The notes beneath the pieces were generated by a model. It was not told where the DNA came from and made no database searches. It was given only the letters and a program-made list of their open reading frames with translations. Shown one piece after another: positions 43,691-54,038 of a stretch of DNA of 64,000 bases. The translations under genes were made by a program, and so were the position numbers. Location of the stretch: assembly GCA_900696465.1 (NCBI GenBank), contig CAADGE010000042.1:1-64000 (forward strand), read 5' to 3'. Position 1 is the stretch's first letter. Each line of letters begins with the position of its first letter. Origin of the DNA: an uncultured Planctomycetota bacterium. Lineage in GTDB: Bacteria; Planctomycetota; Phycisphaerae; UBA1845; UTPLA1.

Positions 43691-44802
43691 TGCGGCGGGG
43701 CATCCTTGGCGAGCTGGCGGTAATACTGCTCCAACAGATCCCGATACTGGCTGGGAAATCGCCGTTGCAGAGTCTGGAGGATTTCTTCACGTTCGCGCGG
43801 CGGCATCCGGCCCCACTCCTCTCCCGGTCGGGCCTGCGTGCGGCGCAGCTCGCCTACCTGCGATTCGCCGCCCGGCAGCGTCGATTGCTGCGCGCCTCCG
43901 CCGGGCTGCTGCGCGCCTTTCGGCGCACCGTGGCCGCCCTTGCACTTTCCGCCGCCGCATTGCTTGCAGTTGTTCTGACTCTTTTCCCGGTCTTCGGCTT
44001 CCTGGATCATCGCGCTGAGCAGATCGACCGCTTGCTGCTGACGAGCAATGACCACTTCGTCGACATCGCCGCGGGTCAGCCGCCGGCGAGCGTAATTCAT
44101 CAAATCGCGTACATCGCCAAGCTGGCCGGGCACGCGCCGCTCGATCTCGGTGAGAATCTGTGTCGCCGTAACGCGCAGGCGTTCCGGGGCATCGGGGTAT
44201 CTGCGGAGAAACCCGGTGAGCGTCTCGGTGGCGGCTTCGTAGTCGAGATCGTGAATCTGACAGTAGCCCAGCATGAAGTAGAACTGATCGGGCTGGAGGG
44301 TGTATCGTTCGATATCGACGTGGGTTTCCTCGATGCGCAGCAGTATCTCCCGACAGCGTTCGATGGCATCGAGTTCCATCAGGGCCGTTGCGGCTTGGTT
44401 GGCTGCGGCAACAGCCAGATAGGGATCATCATCGCGTGACAGACGCTCGAACAACTCTGCGGCCTCTGCAGACTTTTCCTGCGAGAGTAACTCGAGCCCA
44501 CGGGCATAGTCCGGTGACAGCAGCGCCAAGGCACTGTTGAGAAAGTCACGCTTCGAGGCGGCCGTCAGCTCGGATGCGCTCTTCCGCACGAAGGCCCGGA
44601 CGTCCGTGTCGTAGGAATCGCGCGTCTGGAGGAAGTCGATGAAACGGGCGATAACCTGATCCATCGACGGGCGCGGGGCAACAACCAGCTCCGCCGCATC
44701 CTTTGCCTGCGGGGTTTCTTCGGAGATCGTAACGGGATCCGTCGCGGTAACGGTCGTCGTCCAGAAGCCGGCCAGAATGACGACCAGCAGGATTCGAGTC
44801 AT
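43687..44802 (-). CDS. Secreted TPR protein with Cys-rich linker
   Basis: A 371-residue exported protein. The start ATG 44802 follows AAGGAG. A signal peptide covers about 1-21. TPR-like helices (ARGLELLSQEKSAEAAELFERL, FYFMLGYCQIHDLDYEAATETL) fill about 80-235. A Gly-rich linker with CKQCGGGKCKGG follows, perhaps metal-binding, and a C-terminal helix RFPSQYRDLLEQYYRQLAK. That C-terminal motif (PxxYRxLIExYYRxL) recurs in planctomycete BatA-operon proteins as I recall, but I cannot confirm this here. Confidence 0.78.
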   Translation of the reverse strand: MTRILLVVILAGFWTTTVTATDPVTISEETPQAKDAAELVVAPRPSMDQVIARFIDFLQTRDSYDTDVRAFVRKSASELTAASKRDFLNSALALLSPDYARGLELLSQEKSAEAAELFERLSRDDDPYLAVAAANQAATALMELDAIERCREILLRIEETHVDIERYTLQPDQFYFMLGYCQIHDLDYEAATETLTGFLRRYPDAPERLRVTATQILTEIERRVPGQLGDVRDLMNYARRRLTRGDVDEVVIARQQQAVDLLSAMIQEAEDREKSQNNCKQCGGGKCKGGHGAPKGAQQPGGGAQQSTLPGGESQVGELRRTQARPGEEWGRMPPREREEILQTLQRRFPSQYRDLLEQYYRQLAKDAPPQ

Positions 44803-44886
44803 GGGCAGTCTCTCCTTATCTGTCATCATAGCATCCGAAAGACACCGAGTTGCGGCCGGGCAGTCGCTTCAAAGCAACGGTCGCGT

Positions 44887-46935
44887 TTACTGGGCCCGTC
44901 GAAGGGCTTCGTGCATCGAACGAGCCATCTCATGAACCTGTTCCTGCCGCCGGGCGAGCTTTTCCCGGCGATCTCTTAATTCATCGGTTTCCCGGACGGC
45001 CTCGGATATTTCGTCCTCCAGACGCACCGTGGCCTCGTTCACGCGAACCTGACAGGAACGCAGGAGCTTGAGTTCCGCCGAGGCGGGAAGGAGCGGCTGG
45101 TTCTGATTCTCGCTGCCTCCGCTCTGGCCACCGCCCCCATCGCCCTCATTCTCGGCCTGCTTTTTCTCAATCGCCTCAATCAGTTCGCGGAGCGTGTTGA
45201 CGATACCGGCCTGAATGCTGCGCGTCGGTTCTCCCGTGGTCGCCGCAACCAGAAGCCGCGATGCCTCCGCTGCGTCGTCGCGGAGGTGCTCAACGACCTG
45301 CGGAAAGACCACCGTCGTGCCTTCTTCCTTAAGAATGTAAAGTGCCTGATCTGCTTCTTCGCCAACCCAGGCCTGCTTCTGCGAGAGGTCGGCCAGCTCG
45401 AGTTGGTCAGCCCGACGCCAGTTCTCGACGCCCAGACCATCGAGTCGCTCGGTGCCCTTGTTGACCTCAATCTGCCGGGCGAGCATGGCCTTGAAACGAC
45501 TCTCCAGCGCGGCGAGCAGTTCTTCCTGCTGCTCTTTGCGAAGCTGTTCGAGTGTTTCCTCCAACTCCTTCCGCGCCTGTTCAAGCTTCTCTATGGCCTT
45601 GCCCTGTGCCTGCTCGGCCTTGTCAGGATTCTGCTGATCGAGGTTTTTTTCGGCCTCCTCTTGAAACGGCACCGCTTCCTGCACTTCGCGTGAACCGGGC
45701 GTCGGAGCTTCAGAAGACTCTTCTTCATGCGCGTCGGGTTGATCGGATTGCGATTGATCCTGGTCGCCCTTCTGACCGCCTTGCTGATTACCTGATGGCT
45801 GACCGCCGGACGACTCCTTCTTCTGTCCGCTCTCCTGGCCGTCCTGACTGCCACTATCCTGATTGCCCGGCTTGGGCGTCGAGCCGCCGGATGGATCCAT
45901 CTGTTTGCCAAGCTGCTTGGTCTTCTGCGTGATCTGCTTCTGCTCAGCGGATTGTTTCTCGATCGGGCTTTCCGCCCGGCGTGCGGCCTTGTCTTGCTCG
46001 CGCTTTTTCTTGAGCTGCTCCAGCGTGTCTCGAAGCTGCTTTCCCGCGGAATCCTGAGCGGGCTTTGCAAGATCAGGATTACCCTGGCGCAACTGCTGCT
46101 CCGCGTCTTCCATCGCTCCGGCGGCGCGCTCCAGACCCTCCGCGGCTTGCGTCATCTCAGAATCGCCGTTGGGTTTACCGGCTTGTCCAGCAGCTGAGTC
46201 GCGCAGTTCATCGGCCAGTGCGTCTGTCTCGGATCGCAATTGCTCCTGCTGTTCTGCCGATTTCTGAGCGTCGACATCGGGCCTTGCGCTCTGAGCAGAG
46301 AGTGCATTCTGGCGCTCCACGAGCTTCTCAAGCTGGTCGATTGCCGCATCCAGGCGATCATCCGCCTTACCGGCGGCAGCACGGGCATTCTTTCGCGCCT
46401 CACGCTGCTCCTGGATCACTCGATCCAGTTCCTGTTTAATCGCTTCGAGACGCTCGATCTCCTTCTTGCGGTCCTCAAGCTTCTCGGGCCCTTCAAGCAA
46501 CATGCGCAGCAGGGCCTGCAAGTCTTCGGAGACCTGCTTCTGGGAGTCTGTCGCATCGGCATACTGCTGGCGTTCCAGCTTTCGAATGATCTCTTCCATC
46601 TGCTGACGGATCATCATCCCACGAGCTGCACCGAGTGACTCGAGCAACTGCGCCGCCTTCTCCGGTTCGGATTTTCGTATCGCCTGGCTGAGCTGGAACA
46701 TGCGATCCTCCAGCCGAGCTACTCGGTCGCGGATGATCGCCTGTCGTTCGGACAGAGACAGCTTTCGACTGCCATGATCTGGTTGTGGCTCGGCTTGCTG
46801 CGCACGAAGCGGCGCAGGAATGGCCAGGCAGGCGACCGCGAGCGCAACGAAAAAAATGGTGAGAGCCATCGAGCGCGCAGGTTGAGCCGGGTCGGATTGC
46901 ACTCGTTCACGGAAAGAAAAACTGAGGATGGTCAT
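44887..46935 (-). CDS. Exported Gln/Glu-rich coiled-coil protein
   Basis: A 682-residue protein with a signal or anchor at about 22-45 (ALTIFFVALAVACLAIPAPL). Almost all the rest is heptad-rich coiled coil (about 60-330 and 425-520), broken by a low-complexity Gly/Ser/Gln/Asp region at about 345-410. Such proteins regularly follow DUF4175-like genes in planctomycete MoxR operons. A structural role in the envelope is likely. The start overlaps the preceding gene's stop by 4 bases. Confidence 0.78.
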   Translation of the reverse strand: MTILSFSFRERVQSDPAQPARSMALTIFFVALAVACLAIPAPLRAQQAEPQPDHGSRKLSLSERQAIIRDRVARLEDRMFQLSQAIRKSEPEKAAQLLESLGAARGMMIRQQMEEIIRKLERQQYADATDSQKQVSEDLQALLRMLLEGPEKLEDRKKEIERLEAIKQELDRVIQEQREARKNARAAAGKADDRLDAAIDQLEKLVERQNALSAQSARPDVDAQKSAEQQEQLRSETDALADELRDSAAGQAGKPNGDSEMTQAAEGLERAAGAMEDAEQQLRQGNPDLAKPAQDSAGKQLRDTLEQLKKKREQDKAARRAESPIEKQSAEQKQITQKTKQLGKQMDPSGGSTPKPGNQDSGSQDGQESGQKKESSGGQPSGNQQGGQKGDQDQSQSDQPDAHEEESSEAPTPGSREVQEAVPFQEEAEKNLDQQNPDKAEQAQGKAIEKLEQARKELEETLEQLRKEQQEELLAALESRFKAMLARQIEVNKGTERLDGLGVENWRRADQLELADLSQKQAWVGEEADQALYILKEEGTTVVFPQVVEHLRDDAAEASRLLVAATTGEPTRSIQAGIVNTLRELIEAIEKKQAENEGDGGGGQSGGSENQNQPLLPASAELKLLRSCQVRVNEATVRLEDEISEAVRETDELRDRREKLARRQEQVHEMARSMHEALRRAQ

Positions 46936-49151
46936 GGCTGATCCCCGGACTCATCCGGCGGCGGCTCGTCCCCCAAAAGACGTTCGAGCTCTTCCTGCAA
47001 TCGTCGCTGCGTGTCCTGGTTCATGTCGCCCTGAAGGCGGATGATGTCGCGCAGGATCGATACCGCTTCGTCGTATCCTTCCCATTTTAGCATGTTCGCG
47101 AGGATCGCGTACATCGATCGAACCAGTTCCGTCTGTGCCGATACCACTTTGGCGGCGGAATCGGGCTCATAATTCTGTCGGAGCTGCTCGATCTGTTCGG
47201 CAATCGCCGGTACGTCGGTATTGATAAGTCGGCGCATCGGCACGATCACGCCACCGTCGAGCCGACGCCGCGCAGCCGCTGTCATAAGCTGATTGACCTC
47301 CATCTCCGCGAGAATCTGCTCAAACTGGCGGCTCACCGTCCGCAATCGACCGACCTGCTGGCGCTGGCTGCGTTCTTCCTGCGCCAGTCGCATGGCAGTC
47401 GTCGCCGATGCCCGGTTCGCCTCGCTGGAACTCACCAGCTCCGCCACGCGTGCGTTGAGCATCTCCTGGGCCTTGATGATCTGTTCGAATTCGCGTCGCC
47501 ATTCATTCTCACGACGGGACAGTTCCGCAGCCATTTCCTCGGCTGTCACGATTCTGAAGACGTACAGTGCCGACTCGCCCGTGTTCGCGGGCGCTGACGT
47601 CGCGGGACTTGAACTTGTATCGGCAGGCGAAGACTCCGCCATGGGCGGCTGGTAGTCCGTGGCCCGCGCTTGAATCGTAATCTGATCTCCGGGCTGCGCG
47701 GTGAGCGGCAACAGCGGCCAGGGTTGTCGCAGGGTGTATCGCGTCTGACGCGGCACGAGGTCCGGCAGTGGTTCGGCTGTCGGGACAGGCGGCGTCGTGG
47801 TATCTCGGCCGCGCACCACCGCATGGAGCAGATCCGCAGATGCGATACCGAGATTGTCTTCCGCATCGACGGCGACTTGCAGGATGGCTGAAGGCGTTAG
47901 CATTTCTCCGGCGCCCGGCAAGGACAATCGCACCTTCGGCGGCGGATCGTTCACCAGCCGTAGCGCGCAGGTCACCGGTCGGGTGTCTGCAAGTCCGTCG
48001 GCATCCTTGAGGTCGAAGTAGTACGTGCCGCTCTGGGAGGGCGTGAAACTCGCGTGGACGCGACGATCATTCTCGAAATCCGCCGGCGTCACCACACCGC
48101 TGACCGTTCGCAGGGAGGCCTCGGCAACCGGCTTGCTGATCTCAGCACGAAGCGTGACCGACGAGCCGCGCAGCACGTCGAGGGAAGTCTGACCGGCGGC
48201 GAGCGTGAAGGGTTCGAGTCCCGAATAGGCCGGCGGCGCGACCTCGATGGTCACGCTTCGGACGGCCGGCCGCTCGACCGCCTCGATCGTGTACCAGCGC
48301 GTCCGCTCATCCACGCCCAGTCGCCAGGTGGAGAAGCGAACCCGAAGCGAATGCGGAAGCGGACCGTAGTCGAGCACGAACTGATTCTCGCCGCGCCGAG
48401 CCATCTGGCGAACCAGCATCTCTCCGGCGGGCGTCTCGAACTCCGCACGCACTCCCGGCGGCACCTGGTCCGTCGCCGTCGCCACCAGCGACAGGTGATC
48501 GTCGATCGGCCAGCGCAGCTTGTCGTTGACAAAGCCCTCCAGTACCAGTGAGACCCGCGACGGCCAGGGAACATCCCGCAGCACCAGATTTCGTGCGACG
48601 TAGGTAGCGGCCAGATCGGGAAACGCGGTCGAGAGTAAGGCGGCCAGACCGGCGGCGCAAAGTCCCATCAGGAGATACCGCCGATGCCGCCGCGTCTGGA
48701 AGATGTCTGAAATTCGCACGCCGGCCATGGCGCCGCGCGTCTGATCCAGCAATGCCTGCACGAGTGCCGGTGAATCGCGTCGGGGCTCAACCTGCCCCGC
48801 GCTTGCAAAGGCCACGGCGGAGGACAGCCGATCGTGCAGCGCCGGGTTCTTTCGCTCGACGAGCGTCGCCACATCACCGGCCTGAATGCGGAGCATGCCG
48901 GGGCGCATCACGTACCGCCAGAATTCGCGTCCCACCAGCACGAGGATGACCAGCAAAAGTGCCGCCCTCGGTCCTATCCCGAGAACCAGCAGCAAGTCGA
49001 GCATGAACTGCACGATCGCAATCGCCACGACAAATGCCGTGCAACGACAGAGCCCCTGAAGGACGACTTGCCGTTTCAAGGCCCTGCCGGTGCGCTCCAG
49101 CGGCGCAAGCACGGAGCGGCGAAAATCGGGATGCACTTCGATCCGGGTCAT
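46932..49151 (-). CDS. DUF4175-like membrane protein
   Basis: A 739-residue protein with two N-terminal membrane helices (about 35-80), a third at about 153-173, and a large beta-rich periplasmic part (about 180-480; YTIEAVERPAVRSVTIEVAPPAYSG in two parts). The C-terminal 250 residues are helical. The architecture resembles DUF4175 proteins. It sits between the VWA protein and the coiled-coil protein, with 3 bases to the former and a 4-base overlap with the latter. Function is unknown; co-occurrence with MoxR/BatA suggests membrane-complex assembly. Confidence 0.75.
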   Translation of the reverse strand: MTRIEVHPDFRRSVLAPLERTGRALKRQVVLQGLCRCTAFVVAIAIVQFMLDLLLVLGIGPRAALLLVILVLVGREFWRYVMRPGMLRIQAGDVATLVERKNPALHDRLSSAVAFASAGQVEPRRDSPALVQALLDQTRGAMAGVRISDIFQTRRHRRYLLMGLCAAGLAALLSTAFPDLAATYVARNLVLRDVPWPSRVSLVLEGFVNDKLRWPIDDHLSLVATATDQVPPGVRAEFETPAGEMLVRQMARRGENQFVLDYGPLPHSLRVRFSTWRLGVDERTRWYTIEAVERPAVRSVTIEVAPPAYSGLEPFTLAAGQTSLDVLRGSSVTLRAEISKPVAEASLRTVSGVVTPADFENDRRVHASFTPSQSGTYYFDLKDADGLADTRPVTCALRLVNDPPPKVRLSLPGAGEMLTPSAILQVAVDAEDNLGIASADLLHAVVRGRDTTTPPVPTAEPLPDLVPRQTRYTLRQPWPLLPLTAQPGDQITIQARATDYQPPMAESSPADTSSSPATSAPANTGESALYVFRIVTAEEMAAELSRRENEWRREFEQIIKAQEMLNARVAELVSSSEANRASATTAMRLAQEERSQRQQVGRLRTVSRQFEQILAEMEVNQLMTAAARRRLDGGVIVPMRRLINTDVPAIAEQIEQLRQNYEPDSAAKVVSAQTELVRSMYAILANMLKWEGYDEAVSILRDIIRLQGDMNQDTQRRLQEELERLLGDEPPPDESGDQP

Positions 49152-49154
49152 GTC

Positions 49155-51689
49155 CTAGAGCAGTCTTGCCTTTCTGCGGAGAATCCACTCAACGGTCACG
49201 ATCGTCGTAAGGAGCAAGAGTACGTATCCATTGTCCCACAGTGGTTTTGGGCGTTCACGGCTGACCATCGTCTGGCTGCAATCGGGTATCAGCGTCGCCA
49301 ATTCGCCGGCTTCGTCCACCTCGAGATAGCGGCCTCCGGTGGTCGAAGCGAGTTGTTCCATCGCCGCGCGATTGAGGGCCGTGTCGCGCATCTCGATCAG
49401 CGAGGGATTAACCGTGATGTCGCGCTCCAGCAACCTGTCCGCCGGCGCATCGCCCACGCCGGATGGTAGCGTCACGCTCAGATGCACGGTACCGGCGGAT
49501 GCGGGAATCAGTCGACCCTGGTAGTACCCTTCACGACCTACCATCGGCGCCAGCGGAATGCGGAGTGGCTGCGAATCCGTCGCCGGCAGCACGTCGCTCC
49601 TCTCGTCATTGTTGCCGGGAGAAATCGAAGTCACTGCCGCGGTCAGTTCCAACTCCGGAACAATGAGCGGTTCGCGCCGTTCGTCGAGCGCGCGGACGGT
49701 GATCGGTACGGTCTCGCCGATTTCATACTGGTCCTTCGGCGTGAGGATCATGCCGCGGCTCCGGCCGCCGAGCAGGCGGCCTTCGACCAGGTAGCGCACC
49801 AGCTGTATCCAGAAGCGATTGAAGTATTTCTCGTCGTGCCGGCGCCATCGCCAAGTCGAGTTGAAGCCGAGATAGGCGCTGCGACCGGCTCCGACGAACT
49901 GGGTCGCGAGGAGCACATGCGGACCATGGCTGCTGACCATGCGAGGATTTGAGTGTCGTATCAGCGGCACCGCGACGGGCTTCTCGCGGCGAACGGGATA
50001 ATGCCAGTAGATGCCGTCGAGCGCCGACCAGATCGCGCGATTCTCGAGCGGGTTGTCCGACTGTCGCAGGATCGGGTCCGACAGCGCGGCATCGGGAATG
50101 ACCATCGGCCAGGCCCGAGTCTGATACTGACCCAGTTCGTTGAGCAGGATTTCGGCATCCGGCTCTGGGACGATCGGCAGGATTTCGACGAGCGATGAGG
50201 TCTTCGGAGACCGAAAAAAGCGGCCTGTGTATTTGTTCCCAGCTGCATAAAGCAGGCCGCCGCCGTGCTCCGACACGAATGCCGCGACCAGACTACCCCA
50301 GGTCGGATCCAGTTCCTCGGGGTCGACGTCGATCAGCACGATCGCGTCGTACCGAAAGAGCTGTTCGGTCGTCGTCGGCAATTCGGTGATGATCGTGTTT
50401 CCGTCACGGACGGCATGTATGTCCGCCGATTGCAGCCAGGTGGACACGTCGACCGTGACGTCACGCTCCAGCATGCGCGCAAGAAAACGATAGTCGTAGC
50501 TCGGTGAACCGGCGACCAGCAGCACGCGCATCTTGTCATCCAGAATCTGCACTGCCGGCAGCATTTCGCGCTCGTTGTCCGTGCGGATGGCCTCGTACTC
50601 AACCGGCTGCACGCGCGCAATGTAGGAAACCGCCCCTGCCTGGGCGACCTTCCGCTCGAAGACCACCGGCTCCACCTGGCCGTCGGCTTCGACACGCACG
50701 GTGCGGCGATCCACGACCCGTCCGGTCGGCAAGCCGCCCTCGCTCTTTTCGATCAGCTCCACCTGGAGCGACTGGCTTTCCAATTGGTTGGCCGAGAGCC
50801 GCACGGTGATGCTGAAGGGATCGTTTTTGAACGCGGAGCGCGGCCCGTTGACATCAACCACGGATACATTGATCGGCTTCGACGGGTCACCGATGCCAAC
50901 GGCATGCAGAACAACACCTCGCTGCTTGAGCATTTGTGCGATCGTCGTCGGTGATTCTCCCTTGTTGAAGCCGCCGTCGGAAAGCAGCACGACACCGGCG
51001 ATCGGCGAACCGCTTACGCTGTCCAGCGCCGCGCGAACGGCGACGCCCACGTCCGTCGTCGGGCCGACGGGGTTCAGCCCAAGCGGGACATCCCAGCCGG
51101 AATCCGCCGGCATCGGAGTCGCCGTCGGTACGGAATATCCCTCCGAACGCTGCGCATCCGGATCAACCTGGGCATGCGCCGACCGCGCCCGATCAGAGAA
51201 TGCGAACACCTGCAACGAGTTTCGCGCTGCCAGGAGGCCCAGCAGTCCATCGCGACCCGCCGTCAGCAATCGCTCCGCCACTTCCGCGCGCAGGATTCCA
51301 TCCGGCGGCAACTCACCCATCGCATTCTGCACGCGCTGTGCATCCGCCGGACGCCGGTAGGCGTCGGTGAGCGACATGCTGGCCGATTCATCGACCAGCA
51401 CCAGCGTGTACGCCTCGATCCTGCGATGTACGTAATTGACCAGCACGGGCTCGAGGGCGATGAAGCCGAGAAGCACCAGCAGCAGCACGCGCAGCCCTGC
51501 AAGCACACCGCGCGAACGGGCATTGAGCTGCCCGCGGACTTCGCGCCGGTACATCCATACGATGGCGTAGATGCCAACGGCGGTCAGCAGCGTGCCGACC
51601 AGCAGGGCGGTCTCCGAGGACCAGCGCGCCAGTTCCACGTGCGTCTCAATGCGCTCCGTGGGAACAACCTGTGCGATCAGCTTCGTCAT
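49155..51689 (-). CDS. Membrane-anchored VWA-type protein
   Basis: An 844-residue protein with N-terminal membrane helices (about 28-48 and 64-82), a von Willebrand A-like domain whose MIDAS reads DESASMSL near residue 100, an acidic loop VVLLSDGGFNKGES, a domain similar to class I glutamine-amidotransferase folds (about 480-620; YDAIVLIDVDPEEL, GGGLLYAAGNKYTG), and a C-terminal membrane helix (VLLLLTTIVTVEWILRR). It is a BatA/B-type partner for the MoxR ATPase. It lies 15 bases after the BatA-like gene. Confidence 0.82.
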   Translation of the reverse strand: MTKLIAQVVPTERIETHVELARWSSETALLVGTLLTAVGIYAIVWMYRREVRGQLNARSRGVLAGLRVLLLVLLGFIALEPVLVNYVHRRIEAYTLVLVDESASMSLTDAYRRPADAQRVQNAMGELPPDGILRAEVAERLLTAGRDGLLGLLAARNSLQVFAFSDRARSAHAQVDPDAQRSEGYSVPTATPMPADSGWDVPLGLNPVGPTTDVGVAVRAALDSVSGSPIAGVVLLSDGGFNKGESPTTIAQMLKQRGVVLHAVGIGDPSKPINVSVVDVNGPRSAFKNDPFSITVRLSANQLESQSLQVELIEKSEGGLPTGRVVDRRTVRVEADGQVEPVVFERKVAQAGAVSYIARVQPVEYEAIRTDNEREMLPAVQILDDKMRVLLVAGSPSYDYRFLARMLERDVTVDVSTWLQSADIHAVRDGNTIITELPTTTEQLFRYDAIVLIDVDPEELDPTWGSLVAAFVSEHGGGLLYAAGNKYTGRFFRSPKTSSLVEILPIVPEPDAEILLNELGQYQTRAWPMVIPDAALSDPILRQSDNPLENRAIWSALDGIYWHYPVRREKPVAVPLIRHSNPRMVSSHGPHVLLATQFVGAGRSAYLGFNSTWRWRRHDEKYFNRFWIQLVRYLVEGRLLGGRSRGMILTPKDQYEIGETVPITVRALDERREPLIVPELELTAAVTSISPGNNDERSDVLPATDSQPLRIPLAPMVGREGYYQGRLIPASAGTVHLSVTLPSGVGDAPADRLLERDITVNPSLIEMRDTALNRAAMEQLASTTGGRYLEVDEAGELATLIPDCSQTMVSRERPKPLWDNGYVLLLLTTIVTVEWILRRKARLL

Positions 51690-51704
51690 CGTCTGCTTCG
51701 TGGA

Positions 51705-54029
51705 TTATCCCCGCGTCCCGAACCACCACGCCAACGTATGTTCCGTCATGAACAGCACAATCGCCGCGATCAAAAGGGGCCACCAGATCTCAATCCGCGC
51801 GGCGGAGGCCTGCCCCGTTACACCACCGATACCCTCGACATACTGAAAATCGAACTCGCTCAGAGTGGCCTCCAGCTCCGTCCGGGGGCTCCGCGTCAGG
51901 TTGGACTCCGCCGCTTCCGGATTCACGGCGGCGTAGCGCGTCACGGACTCGTCGCGCATGGTTGTCATCGTGAACTCATAAGCCCCGCAGCGCTGCGCTG
52001 CTTCCAACTCAAAGACGATCTCATCACCATCGCGGCGGCCGGTCAGCGGCACTTCTGCCTCGACCGGAAAGGCCGGTGTCCGCAGCCGTGCCTGCGGCTT
52101 GAACAGCAATCCGTCGACCCGAGCCCGCAACGGCGCGCCAACGACGGCGACCGGCGGTGTCGGCGCCGGCCGCGCGGCATACTGCACGAGTTCGAGCATC
52201 ATCGGCAGATAGCTGAAATTGGACGCCCAGTCGGTCCATTCCAGATCCGCACTGGTGGCGATGAAAGTGCAGGAGCCGCGGCCAAAGGCTCTTTCGACCA
52301 TCAGAGGAGATCGATCCGAGTCATTCAGACGAATCAGGATCCTGGGGCCGGGCCGATCATTCGCCGGCGCCGTGCTGGTCCCGGTACCCTCATCCGGCGT
52401 CGGCACCGTTTCGTTCGAAGTTGCCTCGACCGGATCTGCCAGTTTCATGTAGGTCACCACGCGGACGCCGCGTAGTACCGTGGCAAGTTCTTCCACAAAC
52501 GTCCTCAATACCGGGTGCGTCGTATCCCATTCGTCGATGTTGACCGTCATCCCCGGCGGTGCGTCTGTGGGTTCTCCGAGGGCAGCCGGGAGGAGACCGA
52601 CTCCGCCTCGATGGAGTTGATCGTTGTAGGACGTCGCATCGAGCTGGTCACCGGCGAAGAAGATCAAGCCGCCACCACTGGCGGCAAACGCTTCCAGCTT
52701 GCGAACAGCACCGGTCGAGAAGCGATCCACGTTTGCCAGAATGACCACGGCGTAGCCATCCAGGTCCACGCCCTCGATGTCCTGTTCGTCAATGACTTCG
52801 ATGTCGATACCGCTGGCCACACGACCTGCAGGCCGCAAAGCGGTGCGCAGCAAATACACCTCATCGTTGTAAGGGTCACCACTGGGCTTGCCGTTGACGA
52901 TGAGCACCTTGACGGCTGAGACTACCTCCACAGGGACGATACGCTCGTTGTCCAGGGCCAGTCCATCGCCGAGCTGCGTAGCGCCCAGCAATTTCACCGA
53001 GAGCAGACTCGATCCTTCCACGGGAAAAGTCACTTCGATCGGTTCACGCGCCACTTGCCCGGAAGCAAGGGAGGTGATGGCGACTGGCGGAAGGATGCCT
53101 TCGCCGGCGCGAATGCTCAGTTCGATCTGCGACAGGTCGTTCGGCGAGTAATTGGCCACTTCGACTTCGAAGCGCGTCGGGATGCCGGCGACGACCTGTG
53201 CCTGATCACGGCGCAGCTCGGTGATGGCCACGTTCTGCGGACGCACGTCGAGGGCTGTATCGACGAGCACCAGGCGCGGCCGTCGTCCGAGGGAATCCAG
53301 TTCAGCCAGCGGCGCCGCGGGACTGCGATCACGCTTTTCGTCGGAACCCTCCGCGCCGAGCCAGTCGTGCCGCTGGAAATCACTGATGACATAGACAACC
53401 ACGTTGGCCTGGGTGGGAGCCGAGCGGATCATATCGCGAATGGCGGAAAAAGCATCGTGGAAGCGCGCGGCCGACTGCGAAGGCGCAAGCAGCTCCAGAT
53501 GATCGTACAACTGTCGAAGATTTGCTTCGGAAAGACTCGAAAGCGCTATCAGTGGCTGTCGCGGCCGGCTTGTTGTGAGCAGAGTAAGCGAATCGGAAAT
53601 TCGATCCTGCGTGGCACGCTGGGCAATCAACTGGACTGCCTGGCGGGCATGGGCGAAAACGGACTGTCCCGCGCCGGCGCCGCTCGGGCTCCGATAGCCC
53701 ATCGAGAACGAATCATCCAGCAGAATGATGTGTTCGCTGCGCCCGACGGTGGTTAGCCCGGCCAAGGCGCTGGGGCGCAAAAACGGCCGCATCATGACCA
53801 TCGCGAGCAGGAAGAGTGCCAGGCATCGCAGCAGGAGCAGAATCAACTGCTCGATCTTGATCCTTCGTCGATTGCGCCGCTGTGCATCGAGCAGGAAGTC
53901 CATCGCCGCCCAGCGCACCCGGCGGAAGCGCCGCCGCGAGAGGAGATGAATCAGAATCGGGCTGGCGACGGCGGCCGTGCCGACGGCCAGCGCCGGATTC
54001 ATCACAAAGCTGGTCAGCCACGCCCACAT
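51705..54029 (-). CDS. BatA-like membrane protein with VWA domain
   Basis: A 774-residue protein with a BatA N-terminal domain (about 1-85: PILIHLLSRRRFRRVRW and LILLLLRCLALFLLAM), a VWA-type domain with LDDSFSMG at its MIDAS, and a C-terminal membrane helix near the end (WWPLLIAAIVLFMTEHTLAW). BatA-type proteins work with MoxR and DUF58 in stress-linked assembly of membrane complexes. It is 9 bases after the DUF58 gene. Confidence 0.88.
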   Translation of the reverse strand: MWAWLTSFVMNPALAVGTAAVASPILIHLLSRRRFRRVRWAAMDFLLDAQRRNRRRIKIEQLILLLLRCLALFLLAMVMMRPFLRPSALAGLTTVGRSEHIILLDDSFSMGYRSPSGAGAGQSVFAHARQAVQLIAQRATQDRISDSLTLLTTSRPRQPLIALSSLSEANLRQLYDHLELLAPSQSAARFHDAFSAIRDMIRSAPTQANVVVYVISDFQRHDWLGAEGSDEKRDRSPAAPLAELDSLGRRPRLVLVDTALDVRPQNVAITELRRDQAQVVAGIPTRFEVEVANYSPNDLSQIELSIRAGEGILPPVAITSLASGQVAREPIEVTFPVEGSSLLSVKLLGATQLGDGLALDNERIVPVEVVSAVKVLIVNGKPSGDPYNDEVYLLRTALRPAGRVASGIDIEVIDEQDIEGVDLDGYAVVILANVDRFSTGAVRKLEAFAASGGGLIFFAGDQLDATSYNDQLHRGGVGLLPAALGEPTDAPPGMTVNIDEWDTTHPVLRTFVEELATVLRGVRVVTYMKLADPVEATSNETVPTPDEGTGTSTAPANDRPGPRILIRLNDSDRSPLMVERAFGRGSCTFIATSADLEWTDWASNFSYLPMMLELVQYAARPAPTPPVAVVGAPLRARVDGLLFKPQARLRTPAFPVEAEVPLTGRRDGDEIVFELEAAQRCGAYEFTMTTMRDESVTRYAAVNPEAAESNLTRSPRTELEATLSEFDFQYVEGIGGVTGQASAARIEIWWPLLIAAIVLFMTEHTLAWWFGTRG

Positions 54030-54038
54030 TCAGCAACC